This document shows positions 27,393 to 33,796 of a stretch of DNA of 64,000 bases, in pieces; the first letter of the stretch is position 1; every line of letters starts with the position of its first letter. The DNA comes from Vibrio hepatarius (GTDB lineage: Bacteria; Pseudomonadota; Gammaproteobacteria; Enterobacterales; Vibrionaceae), in assembly GCF_001274785.1 (NCBI RefSeq), contig NZ_LHPI01000018.1, positions 1 to 64,000 on the forward strand. The letters run 5' to 3'. Below the pieces are notes generated by a model. It made no database searches and was not told the DNA's origin. It saw only the letters and a program-made list of their open reading frames with translations. Made by a program: the position numbers and the translations under genes.

Positions 27393-28505
27393 ATGACTCA
27401 AGAGTTGTATATCGGTGTGATGTCCGGCACCAGCATGGACGGCGTAGACACTGCCTTAGTCGCTTTTGACGGCAACCAACCGTCGTTACTCGCACATGAT
27501 GAATTTCCGATGCCAGAGTCATTAAAACAGCGACTGCTTGACGTGTGTATTGGTCAGCAAACAAATCTGATCGAAATTGGCGAGTTGGACCATCTCCTTG
27601 GCCACTTATTTGCGGATGCGGTCAATCAACTGCTGGATAAATCCGGCTACCACGCTGAGCAAATTTGTGCGATCGGTAATCACGGCCAAACGGTCTACCA
27701 CCAGCCGCAAGGCGATGTGCCGTTTACCATGCAGATTGGTGATGCCAACATCATCGCCGCTAAAACCGGCATCGATACCATTGCCGACTTTCGTCGAAAA
27801 GATATGGCATTGGGCGGCCAAGGCGCACCGTTAGTCCCTGCTTTCCATCAAACCATTTTCCATTCGCAAGACTCAAGTGTTGTGGTGTTGAACATCGGCG
27901 GCATCGCCAATATCTCGGTGATTCAACCTCAGCAAAAGGTGCTCGGTTACGACACTGGACCGGGCAATATGTTGATGGACAGTTGGTGCTTACGCCATAC
28001 GGGTAACAAGTACGACAAAGATGCCGCATTTGCCAAAACGGGCAAAGTCAGTGCTGAGCTGTTAAAACAGTTGATGAACGAAAGCTACCTTGCTCAGCCT
28101 GCACCGAAAAGTACCGGGCGAGAGCTGTTCAACTTACCTTGGTTAGACAAGCAGTTGAGTCTGTTCGATTTAGCAGCCGAAGACGTTCAGCGTACCCTGT
28201 GCGAATACACCGCACAAACCATCGCCAACGAAGTCGAGTGCTATGCGTTTGGGCCTCAACCTGAGCTTTTGGTATGCGGAGGCGGTGCAAGAAACCCGCT
28301 CGTTATGGAAAGGCTTACAGCCTTGTTACCTAACTGGAACGTGGCGCCAACCAGCGACAAAGGCGTCGACAACGACTACATGGAAGCGATGGCTTTTGCT
28401 TGGCTTGCTTATCGCCGTGTTCACAATTTGCCAAGCAATTTGCCCGAAGTCACCGGAGCCAGTAAGCTAGCTTCGCTCGGTGTGATGTACTTTGCGGATA
28501 AATAA
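27393..28505 (+). CDS. anmK: Anhydro-N-acetylmuramic acid kinase AnmK
   Basis: Opens the 1,6-anhydro ring of anhydroMurNAc while phosphorylating it to MurNAc-6-P, the MurQ substrate. I use the ATG of MTQELYIGVM, seven bases after AGGAG. An ATG two codons earlier overlaps the ribosome site, and a frame from 27309 runs through the previous gene. This gives 370 residues, the family norm. Diagnostic motifs: GVMSGTSMDGVD and GNHGQTVYH, then NIGGIANISV. Confidence 0.95.
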   Translation: MTQELYIGVMSGTSMDGVDTALVAFDGNQPSLLAHDEFPMPESLKQRLLDVCIGQQTNLIEIGELDHLLGHLFADAVNQLLDKSGYHAEQICAIGNHGQTVYHQPQGDVPFTMQIGDANIIAAKTGIDTIADFRRKDMALGGQGAPLVPAFHQTIFHSQDSSVVVLNIGGIANISVIQPQQKVLGYDTGPGNMLMDSWCLRHTGNKYDKDAAFAKTGKVSAELLKQLMNESYLAQPAPKSTGRELFNLPWLDKQLSLFDLAAEDVQRTLCEYTAQTIANEVECYAFGPQPELLVCGGGARNPLVMERLTALLPNWNVAPTSDKGVDNDYMEAMAFAWLAYRRVHNLPSNLPEVTGASKLASLGVMYFADK

Positions 28506-28513
28506 GGACCATT

Positions 28514-29440
28514 ATGACTAACGATGCGCTCATTGCAGCCCTATCTCACTTAGTGTCTGAGGGACGAAACCCAGACACCATGGATATCGACTTGCTGCCG
28601 TCTCTCGAAATCGTTAAACGTATTAACCAACAGGATAAACAAGTCCCGTTGGCGGTAGAAAAAGTATTACCGGAAGTCGCGCAAGCCGTCGATAAAATCA
28701 CCGCCGCATTTAAACAAGGTGGTCGTCTGATTTACATGGGAGCTGGCACCAGTGGCCGACTCGGGGTACTCGATGCCTCTGAATGTCCACCAACCTTTGG
28801 TGTTTCAGACCAAATGGTGATTGGCTTAATTGCTGGCGGCCCAGAAGCGATTCTCAAAGCCAAAGAAGGTGCGGAAGACTCACCAGAGCTTGGCGTTGAG
28901 GATTTAAAAAATATCGATTTCAGCGCCAAAGATGTGGTGGTTGGCATTGCAGCCAGTGGCCGAACGCCTTACGTCATTGGTGCTTTGGAATACGCTAACG
29001 CGATTGGAGCAACAACAGTAGCGCTCTCTTGCAACCCAGATTCTGCTATTGCCGAAGCTGCGCAAATTGCCATCAGCCCGGTGGTGGGGCCAGAAGCGTT
29101 GACCGGTTCAACACGTTTGAAATCGGGCACGGCGCAAAAGTTGGTGCTTAATATGCTCACCACCGCGTCGATGATTCGTTTAGGCAAAAGCTACCAGAAC
29201 TTGATGGTTGACGTAAAAGCAACCAACGCCAAGCTGGTCGCGAGAGCAGCTCGCATTGTGATGCAAGCGACAGATTGTGATAAAGCGGAAGCAACAGAAG
29301 CATTACGCCAAACCGACTACGATGTGAAATTATCGATTCTGATGATTTTAACCGGATTGGATATCGAGCATGCGCGCGAACAGCTTCATCGCCAAGATGG
29401 TTTCTTACGTAAAGCGGTACAAATCCATAGCCAAGATTAA
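28514..29440 (+). CDS. murQ: N-acetylmuramic acid 6-phosphate etherase MurQ
   Basis: Cleaves the lactyl ether of MurNAc-6-P to give GlcNAc-6-P and D-lactate, merging murein sugars with the nag pathway. 308 residues with one SIS domain (about 55-220), GAGTSGRLGVLDASECPPTFG and the EGAEDS loop carrying the catalytic Glu, followed by a C-terminal UBA-like helical segment. Last gene of the symporter-kinase-anmK-murQ operon, eight bases after anmK. Confidence 0.96.
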   Translation: MTNDALIAALSHLVSEGRNPDTMDIDLLPSLEIVKRINQQDKQVPLAVEKVLPEVAQAVDKITAAFKQGGRLIYMGAGTSGRLGVLDASECPPTFGVSDQMVIGLIAGGPEAILKAKEGAEDSPELGVEDLKNIDFSAKDVVVGIAASGRTPYVIGALEYANAIGATTVALSCNPDSAIAEAAQIAISPVVGPEALTGSTRLKSGTAQKLVLNMLTTASMIRLGKSYQNLMVDVKATNAKLVARAARIVMQATDCDKAEATEALRQTDYDVKLSILMILTGLDIEHAREQLHRQDGFLRKAVQIHSQD

Positions 29441-29453
29441 GTTGAGTAATACG

Positions 29454-29489
29454 AAAACAGGGAGCGTTTTGCTCCCTGTTTTATTTTTT
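29454..29489. terminator. Bidirectional murQ / lipoprotein terminator
   Basis: AAAACAGGGAGC/GCTCCCTGTTTT hairpin with T-rich tail between convergent genes. Confidence 0.9.
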
Positions 29490-29494
29490 ATCAA

Positions 29495-29842
29495 TTACTG
29501 AGACAGGTTATATTCACTCCAGCCTCGTTGCCATTCCATACGGAATTTCTGCGCTTGTTCGGTGCCCTCACAGACGCCTTCATAGTTTTGTCCAGATAAC
29601 CCCATTTGGTATGCAAAGTCTGCGTTGCAGTATTCGGCAACGCCCTCTGAATAGCCTTGTTCATAGTCACTTTGATTAACGCCACCAAGAGCTGACATTT
29701 CTTTGTACGAACGCTGGGTATGCCCTGCGACGCCATCTTGGTAACCAATTTGGTACCAGTTTCCATCTTTAGCCAATTGTTCTGTGCTTACTGCACATCC
29801 TGCTAATGACGCTACCGCTGCTAATACGACTAGTTTTTTCAT
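29495..29842 (-). CDS. DUF2799-type lipoprotein
   Basis: 115 residues with an unambiguous lipoprotein signal: MKKLVVLAAVASLAGC, Cys at 16, followed by AVST (no Asp at +2, so outer-membrane sorting likely). The mature part has the aromatic/Gly repeat pattern WYQIGYQDG...DYEQGYSEG...AYQMGLSG that I associate with the DUF2799 family. Function unknown. Monocistronic, and its promoter shares the 204-base region that holds the BtsR-like array for the divergent cstA. Confidence 0.75.
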   Translation of the reverse strand: MKKLVVLAAVASLAGCAVSTEQLAKDGNWYQIGYQDGVAGHTQRSYKEMSALGGVNQSDYEQGYSEGVAEYCNADFAYQMGLSGQNYEGVCEGTEQAQKFRMEWQRGWSEYNLSQ

Positions 29843-29878
29843 TGTTATACTTCACGTTTTGTAAACTAGATTAACTAA

Positions 29879-29966
29879 ACCACTAAATCTTGTTAATTGC
29901 CACTCGCCGTTGACAAAAACCACTCAACCTCACTTAAAACCACTCAATACCGTATACGACCACTCA
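29879..29966 (+). promoter_or_regulatory. Five-fold 20-bp-periodic direct repeat, probable BtsR binding array
   Basis: Octamers begin at exactly 20-base steps: ACCACTAA (29879), GCCACTCG (29899), ACCACTCA (29919), ACCACTCA (29939) and ACCACTCA (29959). The E. coli BtsR (YehT) box is two ACC(G/A)CT(C/T)A octamers about 21 bp apart in front of the pyruvate transporter gene btsT. The array ends 80 bases upstream of the CstA gene, with a TAATAT -10-like hexamer at 30002. Confidence 0.8.
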
Positions 29967-30046
29967 CTACATTAGCGAATGCTTATTGCCATCGTGGTGC
30001 GTAATATCCAACCTGAGCTTATAAAATTTACCAAGGAACAAGTGTT

Positions 30047-31531
30047 ATGTTGTGGTTTTTAACCTGTGTTGCCGCACTGATTGGCGGTTACTTTATCTAC
30101 GGTGCTTTCGTTGAGAAAGTATTCGGCATCAACGAAAAACGTCAAACTCCGGCGCACACTAAGCAAGACGGTGTTGACTACGTACCAATGTCGACCAAAA
30201 AGGTTTATCTAGTTCAGCTACTTAACATCGCGGGTGTTGGTCCAATCTTTGGCCCTATCATGGGCGCACTTTACGGTCCTGCGGCAATGTTGTGGATCGT
30301 CATGGGTTGTATCTTCGCGGGTGCAGTTCACGACTACTTCTCAGGTATGCTGTCTGTTCGCAACGGTGGTGCTTCGGTACCTACGATTACGGGTCGCTAC
30401 CTAGGTAATGGCGCAAAACACTTTATGAACATTTTTGCCATTGTCCTACTGCTTCTTGTTGGTGTGGTTTTCGTATCAGCACCCGCTGGCATGATCACTA
30501 ACCTAATCAACGATCAAACTAGCCTGAATGTAAGCATGACAACAATGGTTATCGCGATCTTCGCGTACTACATCATTGCGACTATTGTTCCTGTTGATAA
30601 GATCATCGGCCGCTTCTACCCACTGTTTGGCGCGCTGCTCATCTTCATGTCTGTTGGTCTAATGACTGCGATTGCTTTCTCAAGCGAGCACACAGTGATG
30701 GGTGACTTCCAAGTGTCAGACATGTTCACTAACCTAAACCCGAATGACATGCCATTATGGCCTGCGCTATTCATCACTATCGCATGTGGTGCTATCTCTG
30801 GTTTCCACGCGACTCAGTCTCCTCTGATGGCGCGTTGTATGGAAAACGAGAAGAACGGTCGCTTTGTATTCTACGGTGCAATGATCGGTGAAGGCGTTAT
30901 CGCATTAATTTGGTGTGCTATCGCGCTATCTTTCTTCGGCTCTCTAGATGCACTATCTGAAGCAGTGAAGAACGGCGGTCCAGGTAACGTTGTTTACAGC
31001 TCTTCGTTCGGCCTACTAGGTGTATTCGGCGGTATCATCGCGTTCCTAGGTGTGGTTATCCTACCAATCACTTCAGGTGACACAGCGTTCCGCTCAAGCC
31101 GTCTGATCCTTGCTGAATACTTCAACATGGAACAGAAAACACTACGTAACCGCCTACTGATGGCTCTTCCACTTTTCGTTATCGGTGGCATCTTGACTCA
31201 AGTAGACTTCGGTATCATCTGGCGTTACTTCGGCTTCGCCAACCAAACAACTGCGGTAATGATGCTATGGACTGCGTCGGCTTACCTACTACGTCACAAC
31301 AAGCTGCACTGGATTACGACTATCCCTGCAATGTTCATGACTACAGTGTGTGTAACTTTCATTCTGAACAACAGCACACTAGGTTTCGGTCTACCAATGC
31401 AAGTGTCGACTATCGCAGGTATCCTGTTCACGCTAGCAGCAACGGTATACGTAATTAAAAGCTCAAAAGGCAAAGGTGACATCGACCTTGCAGATGAGGA
31501 AAAACCACAAGCAGTGACAGAAACTGCCTAA
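30047..31531 (+). CDS. cstA: CstA-family transporter (probable pyruvate or peptide transporter)
   Basis: Polytopic membrane protein (about 13 helices) of the carbon starvation CstA family. At 494 residues it is much shorter than E. coli CstA or BtsT (about 700), lacking their long C-terminal portion. Family motifs are present (NIAGVGPIFGPIMGALYGP, CGAISGFHATQSPLMARC). Enteric homologues import pyruvate under BtsSR control. The BtsR-like array upstream and the nearby btsSR operon argue for the same role here. Peptide transport remains a named alternative for the family. Confidence 0.85.
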   Translation: MLWFLTCVAALIGGYFIYGAFVEKVFGINEKRQTPAHTKQDGVDYVPMSTKKVYLVQLLNIAGVGPIFGPIMGALYGPAAMLWIVMGCIFAGAVHDYFSGMLSVRNGGASVPTITGRYLGNGAKHFMNIFAIVLLLLVGVVFVSAPAGMITNLINDQTSLNVSMTTMVIAIFAYYIIATIVPVDKIIGRFYPLFGALLIFMSVGLMTAIAFSSEHTVMGDFQVSDMFTNLNPNDMPLWPALFITIACGAISGFHATQSPLMARCMENEKNGRFVFYGAMIGEGVIALIWCAIALSFFGSLDALSEAVKNGGPGNVVYSSSFGLLGVFGGIIAFLGVVILPITSGDTAFRSSRLILAEYFNMEQKTLRNRLLMALPLFVIGGILTQVDFGIIWRYFGFANQTTAVMMLWTASAYLLRHNKLHWITTIPAMFMTTVCVTFILNNSTLGFGLPMQVSTIAGILFTLAATVYVIKSSKGKGDIDLADEEKPQAVTETA

Positions 31532-31556
31532 CCTCTTACATCACCTTTGATAATCA

Positions 31557-31587
31557 ATAAGGGCTTCTTCAGAAGCCCTTTGTTTTG
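31557..31587 (+). terminator. cstA terminator
   Basis: AAGGGCTTCTTCAGAAGCCCTT hairpin followed by TGTTTT, 26 bases after the stop. Confidence 0.8.
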
Positions 31588-31627
31588 CCTGCTTTGTTTG
31601 TGGATTAAAGCCATTAGATTGAGGCAA

Positions 31628-31660
31628 TAAAAAAGCCAGTGTATTCGCACTGGCTTTGTT
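31628..31660 (-). terminator. ispH terminator
   Basis: On the minus strand AAAGCCAGTG/CACTGGCTTT is followed by TTTTTA, ending the fkpB-ispH unit. Confidence 0.85.
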
Positions 31661-31679
31661 CTCTCTGCAATGAGTAGGA

Positions 31680-32645
31680 TTAGTCGACCTGTTTAATCTG
31701 TAGCTCTTTTGGCACTTCAAAGAACATGTTTTCTTCACGGCCTTGGATTTCTTCCACTGACTTAGTACCAACGATCTCTTTGATACGTTCCAGAATCTGG
31801 TTAACCAACTCTTCAGGAGCAGAAGCACCAGCAGTCACACCTACTTTGCTCTTGCCATCAAACCACTCGGTCTGGATGTCTTCAGGGCAGTCGGTTAAAT
31901 AACCCGGTGTGCCTAGCTTTTCTGCTAACTCTTTCAGACGGGTTGAGTTCGATGAGTTCTTTGAACCCACCACCACAACCACATCCACGTCTTCCGCCAT
32001 ATCGCGCACCGCGTCCTGACGGTTTTGCGTCGCGTAACAGATATCATCTTTGCGTGGGCCTTGAATGTCAGGGAACACACGACGCAGCTCTTCAATCACA
32101 TCAGCGGTTTCATCCACTGACAGCGTTGTCTGACTGACGTAATGTAGGTGGCTTGGGTCTTTGACCATTTCACGCAGCTTTTGCACATCTTCTGGCTTCT
32201 CAACCAAATACATACCACCAGTGTCGCTCGCGTACTGCCCCATGGTGCCTTCCACTTCTGGGTGACCAGCGTGGCCAATCAGAACCACTTCCATGTTCTT
32301 TCGGCTTGCGCGCGCTACTTCCATATGCACTTTGGTCACCAACGGGCACGTAGCGTCGAACACAGTCAACGCGCGCTCTTTGGCTTCTTTGCGTACCGCT
32401 TGCGACACACCATGAGCAGAAAAGATAACGATATTGTCGTCTGGCACTTCACTCAGTTCTTCAACGAAAATGGCGCCACGCTGCTTTAGCCCTTCCACAA
32501 CAAAGCGGTTATGTACCACTTCATGGCGAACGTAAATCGGCGGTTGATACATTTCTAGTGCGCGCTCAACAATACTGATGGCACGGTCAACACCAGCGCA
32601 AAAACCGCGAGGGTTGGCTAACAGAATTTTCATTTCATTGCTCAT
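31680..32645 (-). CDS. ispH: 4-hydroxy-3-methylbut-2-enyl diphosphate reductase IspH
   Basis: Last enzyme of the MEP isoprenoid pathway: reduces HMBPP to IPP and DMAPP using a [4Fe-4S] cluster. The three cluster cysteines lie in RGFCAG, DATCPL and DDICYAT, and the catalytic segments GHAGHPEVEGTMGQY and GSKNSSNS are intact. 321 residues from MSNEMK. The internal ATG four codons later, where E. coli starts, is an alternative. 23 bases after fkpB in the usual gammaproteobacterial order. Confidence 0.96.
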   Translation of the reverse strand: MSNEMKILLANPRGFCAGVDRAISIVERALEMYQPPIYVRHEVVHNRFVVEGLKQRGAIFVEELSEVPDDNIVIFSAHGVSQAVRKEAKERALTVFDATCPLVTKVHMEVARASRKNMEVVLIGHAGHPEVEGTMGQYASDTGGMYLVEKPEDVQKLREMVKDPSHLHYVSQTTLSVDETADVIEELRRVFPDIQGPRKDDICYATQNRQDAVRDMAEDVDVVVVVGSKNSSNSTRLKELAEKLGTPGYLTDCPEDIQTEWFDGKSKVGVTAGASAPEELVNQILERIKEIVGTKSVEEIQGREENMFFEVPKELQIKQVD

Positions 32646-32668
32646 GGTTCTATGTTCTATTCGGTGGG

Positions 32669-33100
32669 CTATTCTACTGACAAAATCTCGACTTCGAAAG
32701 TCACGTCTTGCCCTGCCAGAGGATGGTTGAAATCTACAGTCACAGAGTCACCTAAGATTTCCGTAATGATACCTGGAATTTCCATACCGTCTGGGCCAGA
32801 AAATGCCATGATGGTGCCGACTTCTACTTCTGCATCACCGACAAATTTCGTTCGGTCCATGTGATGGATATTATCTGGGTTTGGCATACCAAATGCGTCT
32901 TGCGCTTTTAGCTCAATCGCTTTGCTGTCGCCAGTGCTTAAACCCAACAGGCATTGCTCGAAATTTTCACTCAAGCTGCCGTCACCAATGACTAACTTCG
33001 CTGGTTTCCCCATGTTATGGGTACTGTCCGCCACGGAGCCATCTTTCATTTTTATTGTAAAGTGCAAGGTTACTGCTGAATCTTGGGCAATTGTAGTCAC
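32669..33100 (-). CDS. fkpB: FKBP-type peptidyl-prolyl isomerase FkpB (SlpA)
   Basis: Cytoplasmic two-domain FKBP isomerase/chaperone of the SlyD/SlpA group, 143 residues. The FKBP core flanks an inserted-in-flap (IF) domain (about 68-120, including DNIHHMDRTKF). It lacks the His-rich metal tail of SlyD, which supports FkpB. Positioned between lspA and ispH as in E. coli. Confidence 0.93.
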   Translation of the reverse strand: MTTIAQDSAVTLHFTIKMKDGSVADSTHNMGKPAKLVIGDGSLSENFEQCLLGLSTGDSKAIELKAQDAFGMPNPDNIHHMDRTKFVGDAEVEVGTIMAFSGPDGMEIPGIITEILGDSVTVDFNHPLAGQDVTFEVEILSVE

Positions 33101-33165
33101 GTTACTGCTTCCTTGAAGTTATTGTCGATACTAAAGCGTAATCGAACTTTCAGTTGTTCTTATAT

Positions 33166-33202
33166 TAAAAAGCGCTCTCCGGATCAACGGACAGCGCTTA
33201 GG
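33166..33202 (-). terminator. lspA terminator
   Basis: On the minus strand AAGCGCTGTCCG/CGGAGAGCGCTT is followed by TTTTTAATA. It separates ribF-ileS-lspA from fkpB-ispH, which therefore need a promoter in 33101-33165. Confidence 0.75.
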
Positions 33203-33222
33203 GTTATTCGCTAAAACAAAGC

Positions 33223-33732
33223 TTATGCGGCTGAGTTTTCTTTTTTGCGAAAGCCATCCAAGATGATCATCGCTGCACCAATACAGATAGCGGTATCTGC
33301 AAGGTTGAAAGCGGGCCAATGGTAGTTGCCCCAGTAGAAGTCTAAGTAGTCGACAACAAAGCCATGTACCACTCGGTCAAATACGTTACCGACTGCGCCG
33401 CCGATGATCATCGCATAAGCGCTGTTGTTCCACTTTTCTTTCGCTGGCAGTTTACTCATCCAGTACGTCAGCAAACCCGTCACAAAAAATGCGATTCCGG
33501 TGAACAGCCAACGTTGCCAGCCCGCTTGGTCACTTAGAAAACTAAACGCCGCACCGTAGTTGTGTACGTAAAGCAGGTTAAAGAACGGCAGAACCTCGAT
33601 GCGGTTCGCCCATCCGTAACCCATGTTGTCAATCACAACCAGTTTGATGCCGATATCAGCAATAAAAATCACAGCCGCCAGCCATAGCCAACGTACGCCT
33701 GATTGTTTCAATGTTAGTGCTTTTTCACTCAT
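33223..33732 (-). CDS. lspA: Lipoprotein signal peptidase LspA
   Basis: Inner-membrane aspartyl protease that removes signal peptides from diacylated prolipoproteins, acting after Lgt (also in this window). 169 residues, four transmembrane helices. Catalytic Asp residues lie in GNVFDRV and NLADTAI. Follows ileS across a 64-base gap that contains a terminator-like hairpin. Confidence 0.96.
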   Translation of the reverse strand: MSEKALTLKQSGVRWLWLAAVIFIADIGIKLVVIDNMGYGWANRIEVLPFFNLLYVHNYGAAFSFLSDQAGWQRWLFTGIAFFVTGLLTYWMSKLPAKEKWNNSAYAMIIGGAVGNVFDRVVHGFVVDYLDFYWGNYHWPAFNLADTAICIGAAMIILDGFRKKENSAA

Positions 33733-33742
33733 TACTTTACCT

Positions 33743-33777
33743 AAAAACAGCCCCAGTAAATACTGGGGCTGTTAAAA
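33743..33777 (-). terminator. Internal terminator-like hairpin between ileS and lspA
   Basis: On the minus strand AACAGCCCCAGTA/TACTGGGGCTGTT is followed by TTTAGG, a stable stem with a short U run. It may reduce read-through from the heavily expressed ileS into lspA rather than end transcription fully. Confidence 0.55.
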
Positions 33778-33796
33778 CTAATGAAAGTTCAATGAA

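Noticed and set aside
29879..29966. CRISPR array
   Set aside because: Units are 8 bp at a 20-bp period with no spacers of CRISPR size and no cas genes; better explained as regulator sites.
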